Source of the DNA: Circinella minor
Lineage: Eukaryota; Mucoromycota; Mucoromycetes; Mucorales; Lichtheimiaceae
NCBI GenBank assembly: GCA_016758965.1
Contig: JAEPRB010000045.1
Location: 62,001-126,000 of the forward strand
Direction of reading: 5' to 3'
DNA length: 64,000 nt
The notes beneath the pieces were generated by a model, which made no database searches, was not told the DNA's origin, and was given only the letters and a program-made list of their open reading frames with translations. This document shows, in pieces, positions 1 to 11,200 of this stretch (position 1 is its first letter; each line of letters starts with the position of its first letter). The translations under genes and the position numbers were made by a program.

Positions 1-896
1 ATTTATTTTTAGAATTTTAAAGTTTCATGCTTTTAGAACCAAAGATAGAAAACAATAGAATGAATATTGATTTCTTTTACTAAGAACTAAACCTTTTACG
101 TACATTATCACTTATTCCGTTCCTATTTCATACACCTCTTGATTTAAATTTTTAACTTGGGACGGTTAGTAATAATTAGCAAAAGCCTTTTAACCGTCAT
201 CCAGTTCTAATTATGATGACTATTTATTATCTTCCGTTGGTAGACAATGAAACCCTCAGAAATTTGAGTATTGAAAGTATCATACATTCATCTTTTTAAA
301 ATAAGGAATTAAAAAAACTACGCTATCACCATGTAGGATTTCAAAATGGGATGTAAGAAAAATACTTATAGCGCCATTAACTCTCTGAATTTGATATGAT
401 AAAACAGGTGGAGACCATGTGATTAATGAAGAGTTACGTATTTCTAATTCATAAACTTTTGTATAATCATTTATTTGGGTATCAATTACTTTACCAATAG
501 GAAAAGTGAGTTCTTATGTGCATAACACTAAGATATTATTGGTAATGATAAAATATAATTTAATCATTGCTCACACTTCTGGTTAGAAAAAAAAAAGATA
601 ACAATAAAAAAAATCGAGTTATAATACTGTATTAAGAATATAGTAAGTAGAATATTATTTATGAACAATTATTCTGGTTACGAGCCACAGAGCCGTATAG
701 AATTAAAAAAGCTGATGATAAATAGTGTTTGTTACTTTACTTTTCGGACTTTTATAAATCTGCTTTTTGTAAAAACCTTCTATGGACATCGACAGGGTGC
801 AAGTTAAGAATATAATTCCGACGCTTATGTAATAAAATCCAAAGAAAAAGGGCTTTTCTCATACTACAATAATCCTTTTACCTATATTTTTAAAAT
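1..896. other. Upstream non-coding stretch
   Basis: AT-rich sequence with no convincing reading frame on either strand. Its right end is presumably the promoter and 5' leader of the oxidoreductase starting at 897. I see no RNA gene or repeat in it. Confidence 0.5.
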
Positions 897-2518
897 ATGT
901 CAGCAAATCAACAACCCATTCGTGTTGGAATCATAGGTACTGGTATTTTCGCGTACCGTCATTTACGTGCTTATAATGCTGTTGGTAAAGACAAATTTCA
1001 AGTTGTCGCGTGTGCCAATCGTTCCCGTGATAAAGCAGTAAAGTTTGCTGAAGAGGTATATTTAAAAAGACAATGTCTTTGGACTTCATCTAGCTCTATA
1101 TAACTTATAAAAAATTTATTATTTTTATAGGCGGGTATTCCTGAATCAGCCATTTATACTGATCCTGTAGACTTAATTAACGATCCCAATGTGGAACTTG
1201 TGGACGCTCTTTTGCCTGTGCAATATAACTTGGAGGTATATAAGAATAATAGTAACAACAGTAGATATTGGGCTATTATTAATACTACTTATTATTAAAA
1301 CATTATTAGATTATTGAAAAAGCTATTGCTGCTAAGAAAAATATTTTATTTGAAAAACCAATAGGTAAGAACAGAAAATAATAATAATAATAATTGTAAA
1401 AGGAGGAAAGAATATCTTGTGTAAGCTAATATTTCTCCTCATTATTAATTATTTAGCACATAATTTGGATGCTGCTCGTAAGATTGTTCTTGCGGGTCAA
1501 AAAGCCGAAACTGTGGTTGCAGTAGCTGAAAACTGGTCTTATCATTCATTGCCTCGAGCCGTAGCCAAATATGTACAGGATGGTAACATTGGTGAGGTAA
1601 AGATCTATTTTATATATGCTTTTTTTTTGTATGCAAGGATTTGCATGTCTTTTTATTATACGACACAACCAACTATTTTTAAATTGACTTCATTTGATCA
1701 CTCGTCCTTCAATCATGACACATGTTACATATAATTGTACATGTATAGATTGTCAATTTCACATACGATTCTGCGCGACCTTATAATCCAAATTCACCTT
1801 ATCATACAACTGCATGGCGGCAAACACCACAACATCCAGGGTAAATAAAATAATTTAAAGGTGTAATATATTTGAAAAGCTAAATGGAATCATTGAAATA
1901 CGTTACTTTTTTTTTCTTAATTAGTGGATACTTAAGTGACGGTGGGGTTCATGATATGGCCCATTTGGTACCAATTCTTGGTAGATTCGATCAAGTCAGT
2001 GCGTTTGCTACTAAGCGACATAGTATTCATGTTGTTGAAGATACTTTATCCACTACTTGTAAACTTGTCAACGGCGCGGTCGGTGTAGCTAATTTCACTT
2101 TTGTAAGTTTTATTTTTCACACATTTTTATGATCCAACAATTATTAGAAACGACTATTAACCGCTTTTTTTTAAAATAAATTTATTATGAAAAAAAAAAG
2201 TGCTCGGCTGGTTTAAAGTCGATGCGTCTTGAAGTACATGGTACCAAGGGCACCGTTCGTTTAACAAATGATACTACTGTTGAATTATTGGATGCTTTTG
2301 GTCAATCAACAGATACAAGTGGTATACAAGCTTTGGTCAATAACCCTACAGGTTTCGAAGATGTGGAAGGTGAATTGAACAACTTGTATGATACCTTGCG
2401 CAACGGTGCACCTTTGGCCGTAACACTCGATGAAGCGTTTCACCATTTGGCATTTATTGTTGCCGCTTTAGAAGCTGCTGAAACACAAAAGGTGGCAACC
2501 ATTCAAAAAGCTGTTTAA
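897..2518 (+). CDS. Gfo/Idh/MocA-family NAD(P)-dependent oxidoreductase
   Basis: Seven exons: 897-1055, 1131-1235, 1310-1364, 1457-1596, 1749-1840, 1925-2102 and 2201-2518. All have GT-AG borders and compatible phases. They give 348 aa, close to the usual length of about 350 for dihydrodiol dehydrogenase-like members. Residues 8-20 show the Rossmann glycine motif (GIIGTGIFAYRH) expected to bind NAD(P). An EKP motif in the third exon corresponds to the family's catalytic Lys motif. The block SDGGVHDMAH matches the conserved GG..hD..H segment of the C-terminal alpha/beta substrate domain. Family knowledge suggests oxidation or reduction of a sugar or dihydrodiol in the cytosol; the substrate cannot be read from sequence. 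No signal peptide is seen. The next gene, on the same strand, starts 495 bp downstream. Confidence 0.88.
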
Positions 2519-3013
2519 CTTTGATTTTCCATAATAATAAATGTATTATTGTTAATATTCTCGTTGTCATCATCAATATTTTGAAGAGGTGGTGCATGAT
2601 ATTTCCATTGTCTTGAACGATTGAATTGTGCTGGTAGAATGCTATACATAAAGTTTCGCCCCACTTGATATAAAATCATGTTACTTTTTATACATTCCCA
2701 ACAAGTATAATAATGGAAATCTGATATAATGATGTAATAAAGACAATTAAAGACTAACCACATGTTCCACAACAAAAACACCAGCACAGACCAGATAAAA
2801 ATATCAAAGTGGTAATGACAATAAATATCCACACTTGTATAGTGCTTAACTCCATATTACTGATAATGTATAGTATCAGTGGTATAAACTTTATGACTCA
2901 GGAACCTTCATATCAATCCCAACTCGGTGGCTGAGTTCTGAATTTCCATCAAAAGATATCGGTTATGGACATCATTCTCTCTTATATTTCTTTTTCCTGT
3001 CAACTTAAACCTT
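2519..3013. other. Intergenic region, oxidoreductase to PheRS alpha
   Basis: Holds the 3' flank of the oxidoreductase and the promoter of the synthetase. A pyrimidine-rich run lies within 45 bp of the downstream ATG. The open frame on the minus strand here (2515-2832) has no recognisable protein character. Confidence 0.5.
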
Positions 3014-5127
3014 ATGGCAAACACAGAAGAATTGCAAACCTTGGTTTTAACAACCTTGGACCGTGAAAATGTCATTGCTGACTCTAAAGACTTAAAGACT
3101 GTTTCGGGTGAGACCCTTAATCAGCTCGCTTTACTCGGTGTATTGAACAGTTTGAAATCAAAGGAGGCAAATATTTATCATTATTGCTATTATTATTGAT
3201 AAACCTGGGTTATTTCTTCCAACATATATTGATGTTTGACCTTTTCTTTAGATGATCGATTACTCTGCCATTGACCGTGAATTTTGGACCTTAAGTGAAG
3301 AAGGCCAACAAGTTGCTGAACAAGGAAGTCATGAAGCACGCGTGTTTGAAGCCATTCCAACTGGTGAAGAAGGTATTTCCATGGACGAAATTAAGGTAAT
3401 GAGCAAAAAAAAAAAAAAAAAAAGATAAATTATAGCGAGAAAAGAAAAGATATATGCAAATTTGATATATACATATACAAAAATTATATAAGATATAAGA
3501 TATATATATATATATATATATTAAAGGGTGAGGGAATTTTTTTGAAAATAGAAAATTTTGGGTAAAGCTGCAAGCATTGGTCAAGGCAAGGCTTTCAAAA
3601 ATGGATGGATTAAAAAAAATGGTTCCAACTTGGTTCGTGCTAAGGATTCGATCGAAGATCAAACAAAGAATGATTTACAAGAAATTAAAAAGACTACAAC
3701 TCATAGCAATTCTAAGACTTTGAATGACTTGAAGAAGCGAAAACTTGTCGAGAAGCAGTATGTTGATCAACTTTCTTTCACTATATTCAAATTGTCATGG
3801 AAACTAGGAAAACTAATTGTTTCCTTTTTTTTCTGGGGGGTGGTAATTGTGGTATACGATATAGAAAAGTGACAACTTATAAAGTATCCAAGGGTTCTCA
3901 ATTTTCACTTGAAATTAAAAAGGAAGCTACCGATATCACTGCTGAAATGTTACAAAGGTTGGATATATTCCTAAGACATATTATAAGGATTATTATGTTA
4001 GACATATAAATATATACACATATCAATATTAAGAAATATTATATATTATATATTATATATTATATATTATAGTGGTGAATGGAAGAATGCTTCTTTTAAA
4101 AAGTACAATTTTGATGCTGCTGGTATCTCACCTGATGGTGGTCATCTTCATCCTCTCATGAAGGTACGACAAGAATTCCGTGAAATTTTCTTTGAAATGG
4201 GTTTCGAAGAAATGCCTACCAACTGCTTTGCCGAATCCAGTTTCTGGAACTTTGATGCCTTGTTCCAACCTCAACAGCATCCTGCCCGTGATGCACACGA
4301 TACTTTCTTCTTAAAAGACCCTTCTTCCACCGATCGTTTCCCTCGTGACTTAATGGAAAAGATCAAGGTAACTCATGAAAATGGAGGTGATACTGGTTCG
4401 ACAGGTTACAATTATGTATGGAAGGAAGAAGATGCTGGTAAATTGTTGCTTCGTACACATACTACCGCAGTTTCATCCAATATGTTGTACAAATTGGCAG
4501 AAAAAACCAAAAAGGAAGGTGTTTTCCGTCCTGCTAAATATTTCTCGATTGATCGTGTCTTCCGTAACGAATCTGTGGATGCTACTCATTTAGCTGAATT
4601 CCATCAAATTGAAGGTGTCATTTGTGATAAAAACTTGACCTTGGGTGATCTTATTGGTTTCATGGATGTTTTCTTTAAAAAAATGGGTATGCTATAATAT
4701 TTTCAAAGGGAAAAGAGGGGAAATACTATGATAGGAACGTGAAGATTAATTGTTATTGATGTTACCTTTTGATTAATATATATTAGGTATGGACAAGATC
4801 CGTTTCAAACCAACATATAATCCATACACGGAACCTAGCATGGAAATCTTTTCTTATCACACTGGTTTGAAGAAGTGGGTCGAAATTGGTAACTCAGGTA
4901 TGTTCCGACCAGAAATGTTGTTGCCATTAGGTCTTCCCCCAGATGTGCGTGTGATTGCTTGGGGTCTTGGTTTGGAACGACCTACTATGATCAAGTATAA
5001 CATCTCAAACATCCGTGACCTTCTTGGTCACAAGGTCAAGATCGATATGATTAAGGAATACCCTATTTGCCGTCTGGATAAGAAGATGGGTAAAGAATTG
5101 GTGGGCGTCAACCAAGACGAACAATAG
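3014..5127 (+). CDS. FRS2: Phenylalanyl-tRNA synthetase alpha subunit, cytosolic
   Basis: Class II aminoacyl-tRNA synthetase subunit that, with a beta subunit, charges tRNA-Phe in the cytosol. Six exons: 3014-3166, 3252-3395, 3552-3757, 3865-3957, 4073-4686 and 4787-5127. The product is 516 aa, against about 500 in yeast and human. The N-terminal third is the DNA/tRNA-binding helical region, including SHEARVF. The catalytic domain carries [19 protein letters not shown], motif 2 around [19 protein letters not shown], and motif 3 around [12 protein letters not shown]. The first intron begins with GC rather than GT, and the reading frame and family alignment require it. Introns 2 and 4 contain TA-rich microsatellite sequence. 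The gene converges on the minus-strand EPG5 homologue, with 162 bp between stop codons. Confidence 0.96.
3167..3251 (+). other. FRS2: GC-AG intron in the PheRS alpha gene
   Basis: Exon 1 ends in codon GAG, followed by GCAAAT, and the intron ends in TTTAG before ATGATC. No GT donor nearby keeps the frame while preserving the conserved helical segment. The 85 nt length matches other introns in this window. Confidence 0.7.
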
Positions 5128-5289
5128 AAGTGATAATAACCAGAAAAAAAGAAAAAAGAAAAAACAATACTTATCAACTATATATAAATATAAAAAAACG
5201 TGTTTTTTTAATTAAAAAAATAAATAAAAAGTGAGTATACAGCTTGTATATATATAATTATATATTATAAAATAAAATAGAAAATTCTA

Positions 5290-8200
5290 TTATGAGATAT
5301 ATAGTGATTGTGCAAATTCAGTTACTACTTGATCCATTTGCCATATCGTCCAGCGATCACTATCTTGTGTTATTTCAATCCCTTTCGTAAGTATTTGAAC
5401 AAAAGGCTTGTATTTCTTGTCAGCTCGCATCAAATCCATCCTTTTAAGCCAATCAGCTGATGTAGGTGCGGGACTTAATACACCGCGTGTAATTAATCTT
5501 GAAGCCAAAAATGCATCCAACAATGTTGCAAAGACATACCATTCATTACCTAGGTCTGGTTTTGGAGAGTGTTGATGTGCATTTACCCATCGACTAGCTG
5601 TTCTAGATAGAGATACAATGCTTGCCAACAACCGTGACTCTTGTTGACGTGATCGACAAAACAATGTCGCAAAAAACTTGACCAAATAAACAACAGCCTT
5701 ACGATCTACTTTGGCAATCGATATTACGGCAGCTACTTCTTCTGCCAAATTGGCCAATCTGACTGGATCCTGATGGGCACATTCTTGTTGTAATTTGGCT
5801 TCGCCATATACACGCATTGTCAGAAACGCCGATTTATCCAAACAATATTGCAAAAATAAACTGTAGTCAGGATTAGATCTAGAAAGTAGTTCACCTAGTC
5901 GACACCAATCTGGTGATGCTACCGTGATAACATACTGCTCCAATACGTTTTCCATCATTCCAACATTTTCGATAGACGTCGGTGATTTTGAAAATGCACC
6001 AAATGCAGCAGTTAACATACCTCCATTTCCTCCTGGAGGTATTTCATCATGCGTAAATGGCAGCATATAAGATAACAAAATAATGGTTTCCTCAAAGTCT
6101 TCACCATGTGTTTTCTTCAATGTGTCTTGGTTAACGACTTGATAAATATGTTGAACCCATGCTCGTTGGATATCAGTATCATTTTCAGGTAACAATTTGA
6201 ATATATAATCTGCAAAAAGTCGACGGCGTTTCATTGATGTTTGCTCGTTAAAGCATGTCAATCGACGTACCCAATCAACACAGTGTGAAAGAAATACATG
6301 GTTTGATGCAGCAGATGGCAATGGCAAAGAAGTATTCCAATTTCTTCGTAGTTGGCTGACAATATTACTGACTTGGTCGACCGAAAGACTCGTATATTTG
6401 CGACAGAATGTATCCCATAATCGATCAAGAGCATCTCTTCGTTCCTTATTGGCTTCAGGCCATACCTTATCGCCATCCTGAACATATATAAAAGCAACTT
6501 GAACATAATCATAGCAATTTTGTTGCATATCAGCAGCAATCGATTGAGACGGGTGTGCTGACATCCAGAGTGAAAGAATTTTCCAAATAAAGTTCACGTA
6601 AATCGTTCGTCGTTTCTGATGGATACTTTCTTGTTGTAGTTGTCGTAACGAGGACCAGGTCTGGTAAATTCTTCGTACATGATTTGATGAAAGTTCGAAA
6701 TAACCCCAATTCAATCTCGAAATTGTGTGACCATAACATTCAATCCATTCATCATTACCACTTGGTGGTTGAAGTAGCTTTTCGTGGTAATATCCAAAGA
6801 TCAGGTTCAACAGTTTGGCACGCCCCGTTACGTCAAAATAATCAATATAATGCTGAAGAACGTGTTGGTATGATTCCGAGAAAGCTTTTGAAAATGGGTA
6901 TTTCTCTCTGCAACAATCTTCCGGATTTCGCCACCATAAATGAAAGCATTGATTTAAGTGACTCCATACAAATGCTACACCGTCTTTTTGAGAACATGAG
7001 AATCGCAGATCATTGAAAATAAACTGAAAGAGTCGACAAAGAGAAGGAATTGCGTTCGTATACGTCGCAAATAAATGTTTGTCTTTACTAAACTTTGTTT
7101 CAAGACATTTCATCAATGCAATAAGGGTATCCCCATTTATCTTCTCTGAATTCTCGATCTTCGTCACAAATTCATCCACTATAGTTGACCTTCCACTGGC
7201 TTGTTGAGTTGTTGTCTCAACAAGCAGTTTTAAAATAAACTCTAATACTTTGACATGCTCTGGTTTCTTGCTCTTGCCACACGACTCCATCAACGATAGA
7301 ACAATATCGCAATACGTTTTGAATAACGGTTCATTTTCTTGTATAATAGCATGCTTTAAATGTGAGAATAAAGAGTTGTAGACAGTGTTGCGCGCTGTTT
7401 CATTCGCATATGAACTATTTGCCCATAGCAGCATGTTGAACTGTGGTAAAAGGTGTAGTTGTGAATTTGAATCATATCGTAGTACCCGGTCAAGTGTTGT
7501 TGGTAAATGCTTATTGTCAGCATGTGGTTTGAATACAGGATAAACTAGCCGAATTCGTTCATAATGATCGGATTTTTTCTGATCACCAACCATATCTTCG
7601 TCTATTAAATCAAAAAACTTTGCGACATACTGACTATCATCTGCAATGGCTTCACCGAGTGTTTTGCTCATGTGCCGAACGATAATACGTGCTGGTGGGA
7701 AACTTTTCATGTCGTGTGACAAGAGATTTTTAAAAAAATATTGTAAACAAGACCATCCCAGCTGAATCAATGCACCATTTTGTCTTTTGCCTTGTCTTGC
7801 CTGATCCACAATGGCATCAAATTTGCGAAACGCAAGCAGAGCTTGGATACAAATGCGTGCATCAACCGAACGAAATATATAACGTGAAGCAATTTGTTTT
7901 CGAATATCCTCGAGTTGTTGTGAAATAATCTCGTCTTTTTGTGCGTAACTGACAATAATATCCCATTCGGCTGGTTTTTTACACTTTTTACCACAATCTG
8001 CTTCAACATGCTTGCTTCCTGGCTTGTTTATATATAAGACCATGAGCTTCTCTATATATTCGGTATCGAGCTTTCTTTGTCGCTTCAAGTGGTCATGAAA
8101 TCGTTCGGCATGTTGTGATAGTGTCTCGATGGTGGATCCTAATAACACTTGGGGTGTAGATGATAATAGCTCCGTACTTGATAGGATCTGGGCTGGCTTT

Positions 8201-11200
8201 GTCAATTGAAAGTCAGGTGGAGATAATATATGCTGTGGATCTACTGTATGAGTCCGTTTGATTTGGTTTCTGGGATTTTTTTCTTGTATTATTGGACGGA
8301 ATTTGTCAGACCCAATCCAAGAAAAGTCGTTAAACATGTCACTTAACTGATCATATTGTATCAATTCATGCCAAAGAAGTTGTGTGTCTTGCCATGGCTT
8401 GAGTTTTTCTCCCGCAATATCACTCCTTCGGCATGAATGTAGTAGGTCCGGACAATAATGTTTTGGAAGGCTAGCCATATCAAATGTTGGATTCAAAAGA
8501 TCAGTCTTGTCGAGCCATAGCCACATTGCATAATATATACGACGTAAATCTTCATGATGCGCAGATTGAAGTCGCTCTTGAAAATTATTATTGTTTTGTT
8601 GTTTGTTTTTGGCTTTGTCGTTTTCATCCGTCTGTTGTTGTCCATGATACGTCTGCAAATAAGCAATTTTGTCACGGAGCTTTTCAATCATATCTTGCTT
8701 TTTTGCAAAGAAAATATGTCCATAAAATAACAGTAGACCATCCTTTTGAATGTTGGCATAATAAAGACTGAAAAACATTTGCAAAAACAGTGGTAGTAAA
8801 GGATGATCTGCTGGACAAATAAGAATATGTTGAAGCCAGCGATAAATTGTAAAGAAATCGATTGGTTTCTCTAGCCGTGCCTCGTTTAATTTTATTATTG
8901 CTGTAATATCCATGTCACTCGTTAAATTCTTTATATTAGCACAGGCCTCAGCAATAGCTCGCCGTTCATCTTCTTCATCCATTGTCTCCAGCGTCAAAAC
9001 ATCAAATGCAAACCAGAGTGAATCTTGTTCTACCCCAGGTGCACGAAACAAATTATTCGTTGTTACTGAGGCTAGCGACCATTCACCTGCCAGTAAACTA
9101 GTATACGAAGGATCAGGAAGCATGTTTTTAATCATTCGCAGTGGATTACGCTGATGTTGATAATTCTGGTTATGTTGGATAGATGATGATGGACTCGGTT
9201 TTGGAGATGTTACAGGATGTCTATGTTGAGGTTGCTGGAGTTTTCTTTGTTCTTCTAAAAGCATATCACGAACAAGATCATGACGGTGTAAACAAAATGC
9301 GATCTTGCATAGAGCATCCATGGCTGATACATAACGATCGCTCCACATCCATTCCTTTTTTCCAAACACAGTCTTGATCCAAGAATGAAGCACCAAATCC
9401 CGATAAGAAAAGCCACTACCACCACTACAATTACTTTCTTCGGCAATTTGCTCGACAGAGTCAATAAATGAACCATGCCAAACATGGGATCCCATCATCA
9501 TAGCAACACCGTTCATATCTGTTCCAAACAATGTCTTTTCGTTAGGTACCCATGTGCCGACTGCATGTACAAGCATTGGATCAGTCTTGAAATCCATCAT
9601 TTGGCGTAAAAAGTTGAGGACGTTTTCGTCATTAAAAAAATCGTCTCCATGCATATAGAAAAATGTAGGAACAATATTCCCCAAGATTTGTACTACCGCC
9701 TCTGGATGTTGGCTTCGGCGTAAAATTAATAAAAGTTTGTCCCATCCATTACCGCTTTCAAACCGAAGGAAATGACGACTTGTCGGCGATAACAAAAAAG
9801 AAATATATACAACAAGTGCACCATGACATGCTGTTAGGTCACTATGCCCGTGCAACATGTCTTTAATAAAAGACCCAGTTATTGAATTTTCAATATCGGT
9901 TGCGCGATCCGATAAGGTACAGTCGTAAAGTTTTAATTGAAGCGCAATTTTCCAAGACCATTCAATGATGGAATTGTTGTGCCCATCTGCTGGTGTTGTT
10001 TTGTGATTGGATGCTGCTGCCACACGTGCTGCTGCTGATGTAAGTAACTGTTGAGTTTTTGTTGGTAAATAGGCCGAAACAGATGTTCCCACTGCTTTTA
10101 TTAGATTCGCATTCTTGTCAGAGTCTGGTAACGGGTGGTATAACCGGAGTATATCCAATATCATAAATGCAAGCTCTTCATGTATGGCGTAAGGTAAAAA
10201 TGGTAGTTTTCGAGAGTGCCAGGGTTGTGAATTAAATATAGTTATGTCTTCTTTCTCATCGTACCCATAATTCAAATGCTCGATCACGTAACGTGCAAAT
10301 GTGGTCTTAAGAGTACTATTACCACTTGTAGTAATAGCGCCACCTTCAACAAGTAGCTCATGCAATAAAATAATATCACCTTGGAGTAATTTCCATTTAG
10401 ATAACGGTAGAGATCGAAACAAATAAACAGCCATGCCTTCCATTATATCAAAGTGTGCCACAGTCCAGCGAAGTAATAACGACATCGTAAATGGCTGCGA
10501 TGTACATATTGAGCCAAAACTGTCCCTGACATCCTTGTAATATATTTCCCGAAGATTAGAATCCACAAATGCAGTAGTAAATAACGTATACGCAACGACA
10601 GCAATTAAACAGCCCGCGAGTTCCCGGTCCTTATCGTCCATCCCATCTTCACCAGAAGCCGGTATACTAGTCACCATATTGGACAGACATCCCAACAAAA
10701 ACACACCTTGAATTTGGCTTTCTGATAAAAACGCAAGAACTTTTGATATATTAGGAAGATTTTCCAAAGTATGTTGAAGATCTTGTGGTTCCATATAGTC
10801 ATCCATATCCAACAGAGACAATACGATTTTCCATAACGCGCGGATTGACACTGCGTGAAATGGTAATGCAGGAAGAAAATGCCATACTTTTGCATCTTGT
10901 ATGTGCAAATACCCATCTACTACCTTTACCAAGAAATCATCCATGTATTGTTGTGCTTCGTCTTTGATATCTCTTTTTGCACACATTCGATCCATTAACA
11001 CCTGTGCAATTTTACATATGATTTGGGCAAGCCGTTTCATTGCATTTGTGTATTGCTGATTTGAAAATGTCTGAATGCCAATATTCAGCAAGATGATTAG
11101 TTTATCTCCAAATACAAATAATGCTTCATGATTACCAGATTGTCGTAATATTGCACTTGATAATGTGTCAAAAACATAGACAATCCCCAATTGATCTAAC

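Noticed and set aside
2515..2832. Minus-strand open frame of 105 codons
   Set aside because: Lies over 3' flanking sequence, with no family resemblance and no splice partners.
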